DNA of 64,000 nt from Thermosipho japonicus (GTDB taxonomy: Bacteria > Thermotogota > Thermotogae > Thermotogales > Fervidobacteriaceae), in assembly GCF_014201655.1 (NCBI RefSeq), contig NZ_JACHEX010000001.1, positions 310,001 to 374,000 on the forward strand, read 5' to 3'. A program made the translations under genes and the position numbers. Below the pieces are notes generated by a model. The model was not told where the DNA came from. It ran no database searches and worked only from the letters and a program-made list of their open reading frames with translations. Shown in pieces: positions 1 through 7,756 of this stretch (within the stretch, counting starts at the first letter, position 1; each line of letters begins with the position of its first letter).

Positions 1-250
1 TAACTGAGAAGACGTGGTTAACAAGTCCAGGATATTTTTCTGCAAGTTCCCTTGCTTTTGTGTTAGAAATCTTTGCAGAAGTAATCCACTTGATTTTTGC
101 CCCCTCTAAGTTCAATGTGTTCTTATCTACTGGACGTTCTATATTTTCTTCAAGTATTGCTATTAATTCCTTTTTTCTGTCTTGTAGTTTCTTCATGTAT
201 TCATTTACTTTTTTTAGTTCTGTTAAAACATTCTCAACCGTAATGGTCAT
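1..250 (-). CDS. Partial hypothetical gene of the mobile element (runs off the window)
   Basis: An open frame on the minus strand starts with ATG at 248-250 and stays open to the window edge, so the C-terminus is missing. A strong ribosome binding site (GGAGGTGAGGGT) abuts the start, and the start overlaps the stop of the upstream gene as ATGA, which implies translational coupling. The visible 83 residues begin MTITVENVLTELKK and are highly charged and helical, probably coiled coil, in the first 45 residues; a segment with KISNTKARELAEKYP follows. I do not recognise the family. Its place in the leftward operon behind a Cro-like regulator suggests an early phage or integrative-element gene. 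Confidence 0.6.
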   Translation of the reverse strand, partial: MTITVENVLTELKKVNEYMKKLQDRKKELIAILEENIERPVDKNTLNLEGAKIKWITSAKISNTKARELAEKYPGLVNHVFSV

Positions 251-498
251 ACCCTCACCTCCACACTAACTTTTCTTAATGCTCTTCCAGAAGCCAACGC
301 TGCTTCGTATCTAATTTCTCTTGAAAACTTATATCGAATATGTTTGAAATTCTCCATGAATTGTGCTATACTATTCTTTAGAAATGTGTTATACCATACT
401 TTAAGGAAAAGAATTTTTACTTGCTCCCTGTGTTTTGGGGAGCTTTTTTCTATCTCTTCATCCAAGGTTCTTAAAAAATCCTCGTAAAGTTTACTCAT
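247..498 (-). CDS. Small hypothetical protein of the mobile element
   Basis: Encodes 83 residues, soluble, mostly alpha-helical and basic, with no motif I recognise. The start is supported by the ribosome binding site AGGAGGCGAGCTT just upstream, which itself overlaps the stop of the preceding gene at 510. Its own stop overlaps the next start as ATGA. This tight packing is typical of phage-like early operons. Function unknown. Confidence 0.6.
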   Translation of the reverse strand: MSKLYEDFLRTLDEEIEKSSPKHREQVKILFLKVWYNTFLKNSIAQFMENFKHIRYKFSREIRYEAALASGRALRKVSVEVRV

Positions 499-509
499 AA
501 GCTCGCCTC

Positions 510-899
510 CTATTTGTCAAACAATGGCATTCTACAAGCTGCCTTTCTGGTGTAATATCCGCCTTTTGGTTCGTACTGTTTCCATAAGCCATTTGCTTCA
601 CGATTCATAAGAAGTGTTCTGACTATCTTTTCAGTAATTTTTTCAATGATTTGGTCCTGTATTTTGTCAATTTTTTCGATTTTCGAGAGTATATATCTGA
701 GTTTTGTGCGATCCGTTGTAGTAGGATCTTCCAGCCAGGACTTAATGGTTTCTTTGAGTACATCTTCTTCATCCTCCTGTTGTAAAAATTCTTTTAGTAG
801 TTCGTTTTTTATAACTGTCATCATTGCTATGGTTTCTGTGTTTTCTGTTACCTGTTTGCTTATTCTCTTGTGCTCCACCAGAACCTTCTGTTTTAACAT
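510..899 (-). CDS. Hypothetical charged helical protein of the mobile element
   Basis: Encodes 129 residues, rich in Lys and Glu, predicted mainly helical, ending with a Gly/Tyr/Arg segment (EPKGGYYTRKAACRMPLF). The start chosen has AAAGGGGGCG about 7 bases upstream. An internal ATG at 822-824 lacks a convincing ribosome binding site. It overlaps the preceding gene by 131 bases in another frame, which is unusual. Either both frames are used, or the two were one gene split by an indel in the GGGGG run near 914-918. No family recognised. Confidence 0.5.
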   Translation of the reverse strand: MLKQKVLVEHKRISKQVTENTETIAMMTVIKNELLKEFLQQEDEEDVLKETIKSWLEDPTTTDRTKLRYILSKIEKIDKIQDQIIEKITEKIVRTLLMNREANGLWKQYEPKGGYYTRKAACRMPLFDK

Positions 900-1011
900 C
901 TTCTTCGCCCCCTTTGTACAATGATGGAAAAACTAAGCGGTCAATTTCCATTCGATAACGGTCTAAAATATATTCCACAAGCACATCATAAATATCACCA
1001 AATTCACTCAT
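769..1011 (-). CDS. Small hypothetical protein, 3' half overlapping the next gene
   Basis: Encodes 80 residues starting MSEFGDIYDVLVEYILDRY. The start overlaps the stop of the Cro-like gene as ATGA and has a GAGGGGGCG ribosome binding site, so the start is credible. The first 38 residues look like a normal protein. The rest (Gly, Ser, Asn, Lys and Arg rich) lies over the following gene in a different frame and looks like a shadow, so the true product may end elsewhere. See the separate finding on a possible split gene. Confidence 0.4.
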   Translation of the reverse strand: MSEFGDIYDVLVEYILDRYRMEIDRLVFPSLYKGGEEDVKTEGSGGAQENKQTGNRKHRNHSNDDSYKKRTTKRIFTTGG

Positions 1012-1217
1012 AATTTCGCCCCCTCTTTTTTAGGAAGTGCTTCGTATATTTCTTCAACTGAAACTCCGAGAACTTTTCCGAGTTTGATGATTACATCTAA
1101 AGATGGTCTTGCTCTTCCTGTTTCGTAGTGGGAAATAACTTGTTGAGAAACGCCAATTAATCTTGCAAGATCTATTTGAGATAAGTTTTTTCTTTCTCTT
1201 AATTCTTTTAAAGTCAA
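1008..1217 (-). CDS. Cro-like XRE-family helix-turn-helix regulator
   Basis: A DNA-binding protein of about 69 residues that is essentially a single Cro/C1-type HTH domain. The motif runs through LKELRERKNLSQIDLA, IGVSQQVISHYETG and RARPSLDVIIKLGKVLGV. The start is placed at TTG (1215-1217), because GGAGGTGATACT lies directly before it; an ATG 21 bases upstream sits in front of the ribosome binding site and is unlikely. It is the first gene of the leftward operon and faces the S24 repressor across palindromic operators. That is the geometry of a Cro/CI lysogeny switch, where this would be the Cro-type partner. Function inferred from domain and position. Confidence 0.85.
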   Translation of the reverse strand: MTLKELRERKNLSQIDLARLIGVSQQVISHYETGRARPSLDVIIKLGKVLGVSVEEIYEALPKKEGAKL

Positions 1218-1285
1218 AGTATCACCTCCTAGTCGCATAATGCTTGGGTATTCAAAACTTTTATTCAGTTGTCAAAGACCATCAC

Positions 1286-1362
1286 TAACAATAGTTGTTA
1301 TTCAATTACTAATTTCATTAGTAAGTATACAACTTTTTAATCACTAATGTCAAGATTAAAAA
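1286..1362. promoter_or_regulatory. Operator region of the divergent regulator pair
   Basis: Between the two HTH genes lie three clear dyads. TAACAA-TAG-TTGTTA is at 1286-1300. The perfect TTACTAAT-TTC-ATTAGTAA is at 1306-1324. TTTTTAATC...GATTAAAAA is at 1334-1362, with CACTAATG inside it. The CTAA(T/C) core recurs in all three. They are likely binding sites for the S24 repressor or the Cro-like protein; which protein binds which site cannot be read from the sequence. Confidence 0.6.
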
Positions 1363-1445
1363 ATTAATTTTAAGTAAAATTTAATTTAAGTTTAAGCAAA
1401 CTAATATCTTTTGTTGTCGAATGTTCTAATAAGCATATTACTAGT

Positions 1446-1451
1446 TATAAT
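1446..1451 (+). promoter_or_regulatory. -10 element of the S24 repressor gene
   Basis: A consensus TATAAT lies 26 bases before the repressor start at 1477. The -35 region 18 bases upstream (TGTTCT) is weak, as expected for a promoter that is activated or autoregulated. Confidence 0.5.
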
Positions 1452-1476
1452 AGTGGTAGAACAAAGGAGGATTACC

Positions 1477-2097
1477 ATGGATGTTGGTGAGAAGATAAAA
1501 ATATTAAGACAGCAAAAAGGTATTTCACAAGCACGATTAGCTAAAGATTTAAATGTTGCACAACAAACGATTTCTCATTATGAAACAGGTAGAGTTGAAC
1601 CTTCATTAGAAATGTTAAAAACTCTTGCTGATTATTTTGGCGTATCACTTGACTATTTCTTTTCAGAACGCCCGGGTCAGTCAGAAGTTGAATTTGTTGA
1701 TGTTGAATTTAAAACTGTGCCTTTATATTCAGCTCCTGTTTCTGCTGGCAATGGTGCTTTCCCGGATGATATTTATGTTATTGGCGAAGTAACAGCCATC
1801 AGCAAAGATGTAGATTTTGCTGTTAGAGTTGTAGGGGATAGTATGCAGCCTGTCGCTCCAGATGGCTCTGTTTTGTTTGTAAAAAAACAACCTCATGCGT
1901 TTAACGGAGATATGATTGTTTGTACTTATGATGGCTGGATTTACGTGAAATGGTATATCAAAGAAGATGATAAAGTTATGCTGCTTTCTGAAAATCCTGT
2001 ATATCTGCCAATAATAGTAGAACCAGATGATAGATTTATCATCCATGGTGTTGTTAAGGAAATTATGAGTAAGCCACCAAAAAAAGTTTTGAAATAA
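1477..2097 (+). CDS. CI/LexA-like repressor: HTH plus S24 peptidase domain
   Basis: A 206-residue phage-type repressor. Residues 4-60 form an XRE HTH (GEKIKILRQQKGISQARLA, then NVAQQTISHYETG). Residues about 80-200 form the LexA/S24 self-cleavage domain. SAPVSAGNG carries the Ala-Gly cleavage-type site, VVGDSMQP holds the nucleophilic serine, and the FNGDMIVC and YVKWYIKEDDKVMLLSENP segments hold the catalytic lysine region. The start is ATG 1477, right after AAAGGAGGATTACC; an upstream in-frame ATG at 1411 lies before the promoter. It probably keeps the element dormant and yields on DNA damage, by analogy with CI and LexA. It is divergent from the Cro-like gene. Confidence 0.9.
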   Translation: MDVGEKIKILRQQKGISQARLAKDLNVAQQTISHYETGRVEPSLEMLKTLADYFGVSLDYFFSERPGQSEVEFVDVEFKTVPLYSAPVSAGNGAFPDDIYVIGEVTAISKDVDFAVRVVGDSMQPVAPDGSVLFVKKQPHAFNGDMIVCTYDGWIYVKWYIKEDDKVMLLSENPVYLPIIVEPDDRFIIHGVVKEIMSKPPKKVLK

Positions 2098-2120
2098 AAC
2101 AGAGAGGCGATTTATAACAA

Positions 2121-3416
2121 ATGAATCAAATAACTATCTTAACTTCACAAGATTTCTATGAGCTTTTTGCATTGCAATCTTTTGAAACTGCAAGAGAAAG
2201 AATCAATTATTTAACAAAAACTGATTTTGAACTCGTAGCTGTAAGAGCCAAAGAAAACTTTGAAAAACAGTTGGGACCGAAAATTAATTTTAAAATAAGA
2301 AATGAGCCAATTTATAATTATTGGGGAGATTATTTAAACGCTTTGAGATTACCACCAACTATGATTGGTGTATATGATTTGACAATTCCTGGGAAACAAA
2401 TGCTTGGGTATTTCACATTTTATACTTCTATATCTAAGAAGATATCAGAGCATTCGGAATTAATTTTAAAAATGCCAAAAATGAAAATTGTTGTTGATTC
2501 TCCATGGATATTTGAGTCAAAGGATTTAAAGATCAAAGAATTAAAAACTAAGGTTAAATTTTTTTATAAATTAAAAATCGGAATTCAAACACCTGTTGTT
2601 TCTGAAAATTTTTTACCAAAACACGAAGAGTGTGAACATGAATTTAGGTTGGTAAACAATATATCATGGGAATGGCAATTACTTTGGCAGTGTAAACATT
2701 GTGGTTTTTTGACATATTGTGAATGTTTTAGAAAAGCATTAGAAAAATCTCCGCCCCCACCAAAAGATACACCAATACAAATTTATTATAATGAAATACC
2801 ATTAAAATATCCCGGTATGGTGTTTTATCCTAATGCATGTGATGTGTGTAGAGGCGAGGAATCACAACATATGTATTGTTCACCTATGTACACCAGAAGT
2901 AATTTTGAAGTAAAATATGGAGCCTATGTAAAAAAAGCAATGATTGAATTAAATTTGCAGCCTGATTCTGGTAGTAATGATGGGTTATCTAGAGAAGCGG
3001 TAAATTTAGTCCGTCAACAACTAGGATATAAAAAAATTGGTGAAAGTTGGTTTCATGAAACTGAACTATTGAAGATTATTAAATCTATTTTTCCTGATTT
3101 GACAGTTTACCATCACTATCGTCCAAAATGGCTTGAAGGACTTGAATTAGATATTTATGTTGAGGAATTGGAGCTTGGAATAGAATATAATGAAATTCAA
3201 CACTATCAGCCTATTAAGCATTGGGGTGGAATAGAAGCTTTGGAAAAAGTAAGATTAAGAGATCAAAAGAAAGTAAAATTATGCTTTGATAACAATGTCA
3301 TGATAATAATTTTCAGGTACGATGAATCAATTACAAAACATAGTGTATTGCAGAAATTAAGAAAAAGATTAATGCAAGATTCAAGAAGATGGCAATATGC
3401 AAAAAAATATTTATAA
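2121..3416 (+). CDS. Putative zinc-binding nuclease with Vsr-like PD-(D/E)XK C-terminus
   Basis: A 431-residue protein with no close family I can name. The middle carries two cysteine clusters likely to bind zinc: CEHEF...CKHCG at about 170-200, and ACDVCRGEE...YC at about 238-253. The C-terminal 90 residues resemble the Vsr/very-short-patch-repair nuclease fold. LELDIYVEEL and LGIEYNEIQHY give the acidic pair D344 and E355 followed by Q360-H361. RLRDQKKVKLC, then a hydrophobic strand ending IIFRYDES, matches the helix-strand that follows in that fold. It sits between the repressor and a lipoprotein in the lysogenic part of the element, so a defence or DNA-processing role is possible. The ribosome binding site is distant (AGAGGCG, 13 bases), unlike host genes. 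Confidence 0.55.
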   Translation: MNQITILTSQDFYELFALQSFETARERINYLTKTDFELVAVRAKENFEKQLGPKINFKIRNEPIYNYWGDYLNALRLPPTMIGVYDLTIPGKQMLGYFTFYTSISKKISEHSELILKMPKMKIVVDSPWIFESKDLKIKELKTKVKFFYKLKIGIQTPVVSENFLPKHEECEHEFRLVNNISWEWQLLWQCKHCGFLTYCECFRKALEKSPPPPKDTPIQIYYNEIPLKYPGMVFYPNACDVCRGEESQHMYCSPMYTRSNFEVKYGAYVKKAMIELNLQPDSGSNDGLSREAVNLVRQQLGYKKIGESWFHETELLKIIKSIFPDLTVYHHYRPKWLEGLELDIYVEELELGIEYNEIQHYQPIKHWGGIEALEKVRLRDQKKVKLCFDNNVMIIIFRYDESITKHSVLQKLRKRLMQDSRRWQYAKKYL

Positions 3417-3443
3417 CATTTTTTAATAGGAGGTTGGGGGGCT

Positions 3444-4271
3444 ATGAAAAAAGGTATTATTTTTCTTGTGATTGCTCTTGTTATATTGTCTTTTTTTCTG
3501 TTATCAGGTTGTGACGTTTTAAACTTATTGTTTGAAAGTGATAATACTGAAACTTATGAAGAAAATCCTAACCCTTCTGAACAAACTGTAGAATCTGAAG
3601 CACAAATTACTACCACCAATGAAGCGACGGCTGTTATTCCTTTTGTTGCTCATATGTATAGTATTAAGGATTTTGATGTTCCAGACTCCTTTTTAACCAC
3701 CGTTGAAAAAGCTTCAAAAGCTGCGTTATCTGATAAAATAAGAGGCATTAAAGATAATGATTATGTTAATTTACTTCCTATGCCGAATTCACCTGATGAA
3801 ATTTTTTTCAAATTAAACGATATTGACATATATTATTATGGGCAAGTTTTTATAATTCCCTCTTATTGGCGTGATTGGATAAAAGAAACTTATCCTAGAG
3901 TTGTGGGAAGTATTCAATTTTTAGGTGAAAATAATAAATTTACTTCTGCATCTCTAAGTCTTAGTGGTGGTCATTCTTTTGTACCATTGTGTTATATTTT
4001 AAAAATTCACAACCAAAACGGCGATTATTATAAGTTGCTAGTAACTCCAAATTACAAAGGCTCTACTTCACAAGAAGATATATATAAACTTTATAGTCAA
4101 ATCTTTAATGATTTTAATTCTTCTGAGAAGTTAGGTTTTATTGTAATTTATGCAGTGTTTTCAGGAGACAAATATATTGATGATTTTGCTTTGGGGATAT
4201 TATATACTGGTCTTAGCCAGACAGTTCCTAATCAAGATACATTTTTTATACCAATAACAGGTTTGAAATAG
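3444..4271 (+). CDS. Putative lipoprotein of the mobile element
   Basis: A 275-residue exported lipoprotein. The signal peptide MKKGIIFLVIALVILSFFL leads to the lipobox LLSGC, with Cys23 as the lipidated residue. A Ser/Thr/Glu-rich linker (about 35-60) follows, then a globular domain of unknown family. A strong ribosome binding site (GGAGGTTGGGGGG) precedes ATG. Lipoproteins placed between repressor and integrase in temperate phages often block superinfection; that is an analogy from position, not a sequence match. No other function can be assigned. Confidence 0.6.
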   Translation: MKKGIIFLVIALVILSFFLLSGCDVLNLLFESDNTETYEENPNPSEQTVESEAQITTTNEATAVIPFVAHMYSIKDFDVPDSFLTTVEKASKAALSDKIRGIKDNDYVNLLPMPNSPDEIFFKLNDIDIYYYGQVFIIPSYWRDWIKETYPRVVGSIQFLGENNKFTSASLSLSGGHSFVPLCYILKIHNQNGDYYKLLVTPNYKGSTSQEDIYKLYSQIFNDFNSSEKLGFIVIYAVFSGDKYIDDFALGILYTGLSQTVPNQDTFFIPITGLK

Positions 4272-4387
4272 TTTACAGACATTACAAATAAATTTGAAAT
4301 GTAGGCTTTTATCCACCACATTCGATAAACGCGTACGAGTTTGGATATTTTTTTCTCACAAAATGATATTTATGGGGGGGAACAACC

Positions 4388-5848
4388 TTGGGTAAGAAAA
4401 AGCAAAAGTATTATGCCGTTAGAAAAGGAAGAAATACAGGTATTTATAATTCCTGGGTCGAGGCTGAAAAACAAATTAAAGGTTTTCCCGGTGCTGAATA
4501 TAAAAGCTTTTTGAAATTAGAAGATGCGAAAGCTTATTTATCTGGAAAAAAAGAATGTGAATGCCCTGAAATGAATGAAAACACAATTTTAGCTTATATT
4601 GATGGGAGCTATAAAGATAATATATATAGTTCTGGCATTGTTTTATGTGATAAAAATGGAATGACTGAGTATTATTTTTGGGGTGAAGAGTCGTTGTTCA
4701 AAGAAGGCAATAATATCCCCGGAGAAATCATGGCGGCTCTTTTTGTTATGGATTATGCTGTTAAAAATGACATAAAAAAAGTAATATTAAAATTTGATTT
4801 AGAAGGTTTAGAAAAATGGGCAAAAGAAGAATATAAAACAAAAAAATTGATAACAAAAGTGTATAAATATTATTATGAATATTATAAGCAAAAAGGATTG
4901 TTAGTGGAATTTAAAAAAGTTCAAGGACATTCCGGTGATTTTTGCAATGATAAAGCGGACAAACTTGCAAAAAAAGCGTTAGTTAAAGATAGTAATGTTA
5001 ATTTTGATCTTCCCGATTTTGAAAAAATTTTAGAAATGTTAAAAGGATATTCTGTAAATCAAAATTTATCTATACAATTATCTGACAAGGAATTAGAGTC
5101 ATTAATAGAATATTTGAAAAATGAAAAATATGAAATACATGAAGAAATAAATTCTGACAAAAAGAGATTTGATATTAAAAGTAAATTCTTTAAAGATTAT
5201 TTGGTGCTTACCTATCATTTGTGGAGTAGAAAATTACAAATACAAGGAAAAGCTAGAGATGTGCTAAATAATATTGAACTATTTTTGGCAGAATTTGGAA
5301 AAACTCAAGATTTGCTTCAAAAAGTTTACGATGTTTCTCGATCTGAATATAATGATTTTGAACAAACTGTTGATAAAATTGTTCATGGAGCATATACGCA
5401 CGAAAAAGTTTCTGAGACCTTAAAAGGGTTAATGATAACTGCATATTTCAACTATTTGGAATCACCGAATATGCCATATAGAGATTTTTCATTTTATTTA
5501 ATACCTGCAGCACGTGTTTTGGAAGCATTTATTAAATGGGGATTGTATATGTTTAAAATAGCTGATAAATTACCTGAAAAAGAGGCTATAGGAAATTATT
5601 TTGAAAGAATTGAAAAATCAAATAGTTTTACCATAAAAAAAGAGTTTAGAGAAAATTGTAACTGTGAAGATGATTTAATTGTAATAGAAAAATGTTATAA
5701 TTATTATCACAAATACAGACATATTTACTCTCATGCTTCACCAATAGAAGGTCATACATCAACTATTTCTTCTAAACAAGAAGTGAATGACTTGATAATG
5801 ACAGCATTAAAACTTACTGGTGAACTTTTTAATAGATTTCCTTTGTAA
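4388..5848 (+). CDS. Fused RNase HI - RnlA-type HEPN toxin
   Basis: A 486-residue three-part protein. Residues 8-51 are the viroplasmin/RNase H1 N-terminal hybrid-binding domain (YYAVRKGRNTGIYNSW). Residues 66-198 are a complete RNase HI with the acidic tetrad D72 (AYIDGS), E113 (PGEIMAAL), D137 (KFDLEG) and D191 (ADKLAKKAL), plus H181 of the GHSGD loop. Residues 225-486 match RnlA/LsoA toxins as I remember them. LVLTYH...KLQIQGKAR (271-290) corresponds to the RnlA central repeat domain, E379 sits in a RVLEAFIKW helix, and the HEPN motif R444-x4-H449 (YRHIYSH) lies in the last 45 residues. The start is TTG 4388 after a GGGGGGG ribosome binding site. An RnlB-like gene follows 30 bases downstream. 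In E. coli, RNase HI encoded elsewhere stimulates RnlA; here both are one chain. Likely an anti-phage RNA-cleaving toxin. Function inferred. Confidence 0.85.
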   Translation: MGKKKQKYYAVRKGRNTGIYNSWVEAEKQIKGFPGAEYKSFLKLEDAKAYLSGKKECECPEMNENTILAYIDGSYKDNIYSSGIVLCDKNGMTEYYFWGEESLFKEGNNIPGEIMAALFVMDYAVKNDIKKVILKFDLEGLEKWAKEEYKTKKLITKVYKYYYEYYKQKGLLVEFKKVQGHSGDFCNDKADKLAKKALVKDSNVNFDLPDFEKILEMLKGYSVNQNLSIQLSDKELESLIEYLKNEKYEIHEEINSDKKRFDIKSKFFKDYLVLTYHLWSRKLQIQGKARDVLNNIELFLAEFGKTQDLLQKVYDVSRSEYNDFEQTVDKIVHGAYTHEKVSETLKGLMITAYFNYLESPNMPYRDFSFYLIPAARVLEAFIKWGLYMFKIADKLPEKEAIGNYFERIEKSNSFTIKKEFRENCNCEDDLIVIEKCYNYYHKYRHIYSHASPIEGHTSTISSKQEVNDLIMTALKLTGELFNRFPL

Positions 5849-5878
5849 AGTTGTCACTAAAATAAAAGAGGTGGTAAG

Positions 5879-6253
5879 ATGCTTTTTAAAATCTTTTCAA
5901 TTGATCAAAAAAAATTAAAATACAAATATTTTGTAATAATGCTTTCTGAAGTGAAACCATATGAAATAATTGATAAAATTGAACAAAAGTTAAGAAGCCT
6001 AAAAAAAGGTAAAGGTTTAGTTTTGTTTGATTTAACATTAGGGAATCTTAATAAAGATGCACGATATATTGAAGCCACCTTTGATGGCGAAAATATTGAT
6101 ATTTGGAGTTTTAAGATTGTCAAAAACGTTCCAGAATTTTTTAAAAAGAAGAGTTTTAATTATTTGGCAAAAAATTATAAATATGTTGAAAGTAGCTTTT
6201 TGACTTCTGCTGAAAAATTTAGATTTAAGAATAAGATATTCGTTAATAATTAA
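5879..6253 (+). CDS. RnlB-like antitoxin
   Basis: A 124-residue protein, the same length as E. coli RnlB (about 123). The pattern agrees along the whole chain: an N-terminal strand, a helix with IDKIEQKLRSL, then KGLVLFDLTLGN, a strand pair around YIEATFDGENIDIW, KNVPEFFKKKSF and a closing NYKYVESSFLTSAEKFRF. The ribosome binding site GAGGTGGTAAG precedes ATG. It lies directly after the RNase HI-RnlA fusion and is the expected neutralising partner. Family membership rests on recalled RnlB sequence and context; a profile search should confirm it. Confidence 0.75.
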   Translation: MLFKIFSIDQKKLKYKYFVIMLSEVKPYEIIDKIEQKLRSLKKGKGLVLFDLTLGNLNKDARYIEATFDGENIDIWSFKIVKNVPEFFKKKSFNYLAKNYKYVESSFLTSAEKFRFKNKIFVNN

Positions 6254-6298
6254 AGTTCAAGTCAAAAATGTTATTTTTGTTTTAATGAGGCGAAACAT

Positions 6299-7756
6299 AT
6301 GAAACGTGCTGCAGCATATGCAAGATACTCATCAACTCAGCAACAGGACATCTCAATTGAAGCTCAATTTTCACGTATTGAGGAGTTTGCAAAACGGAAT
6401 AATTACATTATAGTAGCCCAATATGAAGATAGAGCAATATCGGGCTTTTCTTCACGTCGTCCAGGATTACAACAACTACTTGCAGACGCAAAATTAGGAA
6501 AATTTGAAACTGTTATTGTTTGGGAATTTGCAAGACTTGCCAGAGATAGAACAATTTCTAGAAACTATAAAGAACAATTCCGTAAGCTTGGAATTGAACT
6601 TATTTCTGTCACCGAGCATATTCCCGATTCTCCAGAAGGTGTAATTATCGAATCACTATATGAAGGAATGGCTGAATATTATTCTAGAAAACTAGCTCGG
6701 GACAGTATGAGGGGGCTTATACAGACTGTGAAAGATGGTTATGTACATGGAGGATACCCTCCTTTTGGTTTAAAATTTGTAAAAGATGAAAAGGGAAAAA
6801 GTAAATATGCCATTGAAGAAAATGAAGCCAAAGCAGTAAAAAAGATGTTTGAAATGGCTGCAAAAGGTGAAACTCTTTCAGCTATTGCTCGATGGCTGAA
6901 TGATAATGGATATAAACCTAGAAGGAGCCAGAAATTTAACGTTGAATCTGTTCGTGATATTCTCAAAAACCCTAAATACATTGGTAAAATTATTTTTAAT
7001 AAACGCAGAGGTAAGGGAAAGTTCAATCCATTTAATGAAATTATTGAAGTTGAAGCTCCAGAAATTGCAATTATTGATGAAGATTTATTTATTAAAGTAC
7101 AACAAAGGTTGTCAAAAAATAAACACAAACCAGCAAGAAGAAATTATATTCTTCGTGGACTAGTCCAATGTGGTATTTGTGGTCATCCACTTTCTGGAGC
7201 CATTCGACAGGGAAATAATGCATATTATTATTGCACTTACTGTTGGCGAAATAATAATAAGAAAGTCAGCATAGGAGCTGACAAATTAGAAAACATTGTC
7301 ATTAATTTTGTGAAATCTCATTTTGAACACCTTGATACAGAAGAACTTACTCGCAGAATTAACAAAAAAATTAAACAAAAACTTAATCCTGTTGCCCTAA
7401 AAACATTTCAAAAAAATCTTGAAGAAGTCAATAATGCTATTAAAAATATAACAAAAGCAATTGAAATGGGAGCATTTTCAAATGAACTCCTTATTCGATT
7501 AAACGAACTTGAACGGGAAAAAATGAAGCTAGAAAAAGATATTCGTTCAGCCCTCACTCAAATAAAATCATTACGTGAATTAACCACTGAAGAAGTTGAA
7601 CATTTAAAGCAAAGTGTATTAAAAGAACTCACAAATAGATCTACAGCAAGAGAATTATTAATTAATTTAATCGAGCATATTACTGTTAATTTTGAAACAA
7701 CAGAAATTTTATTCACCACAAAATTTGGTGACTACGTTGTCAAATATAATAAATAA
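6299..7756 (+). CDS. Large serine recombinase (integrase of the element)
   Basis: A 485-residue site-specific recombinase. Residues 1-145 are the resolvase catalytic domain, with the nucleophilic serine in YARYSS (Ser11) and the DRAISGFSSRRPGLQQLL and EFARLARDR motifs. Residues about 155-270 are the recombinase domain (GYVHGGYPPFGL, ILKNPKYIGK). Residues about 283-320 form a zinc ribbon (VQCGICGHPLSG...YYYCTYC). A coiled coil near 375-440 precedes a short C-terminal tail. The size and order match phage and ICE large serine integrases, which join short att sites. It is the last gene of the element, so an att site is expected just downstream. Confidence 0.93.
   Translation: MKRAAAYARYSSTQQQDISIEAQFSRIEEFAKRNNYIIVAQYEDRAISGFSSRRPGLQQLLADAKLGKFETVIVWEFARLARDRTISRNYKEQFRKLGIELISVTEHIPDSPEGVIIESLYEGMAEYYSRKLARDSMRGLIQTVKDGYVHGGYPPFGLKFVKDEKGKSKYAIEENEAKAVKKMFEMAAKGETLSAIARWLNDNGYKPRRSQKFNVESVRDILKNPKYIGKIIFNKRRGKGKFNPFNEIIEVEAPEIAIIDEDLFIKVQQRLSKNKHKPARRNYILRGLVQCGICGHPLSGAIRQGNNAYYYCTYCWRNNNKKVSIGADKLENIVINFVKSHFEHLDTEELTRRINKKIKQKLNPVALKTFQKNLEEVNNAIKNITKAIEMGAFSNELLIRLNELEREKMKLEKDIRSALTQIKSLRELTTEEVEHLKQSVLKELTNRSTARELLINLIEHITVNFETTEILFTTKFGDYVVKYNK

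Noticed and set aside
1413-1430. Possible LexA/SOS box (GTCGAATGTTC) before the S24 repressor
   Set aside because: Only one half matches a GAAC/GTTC-type box; the dyads at 1286-1362 are better operator candidates.
1729-2046. 105-codon minus-strand frame inside the repressor
   Set aside because: Shadow of the S24 domain; no start signals and unnatural composition.
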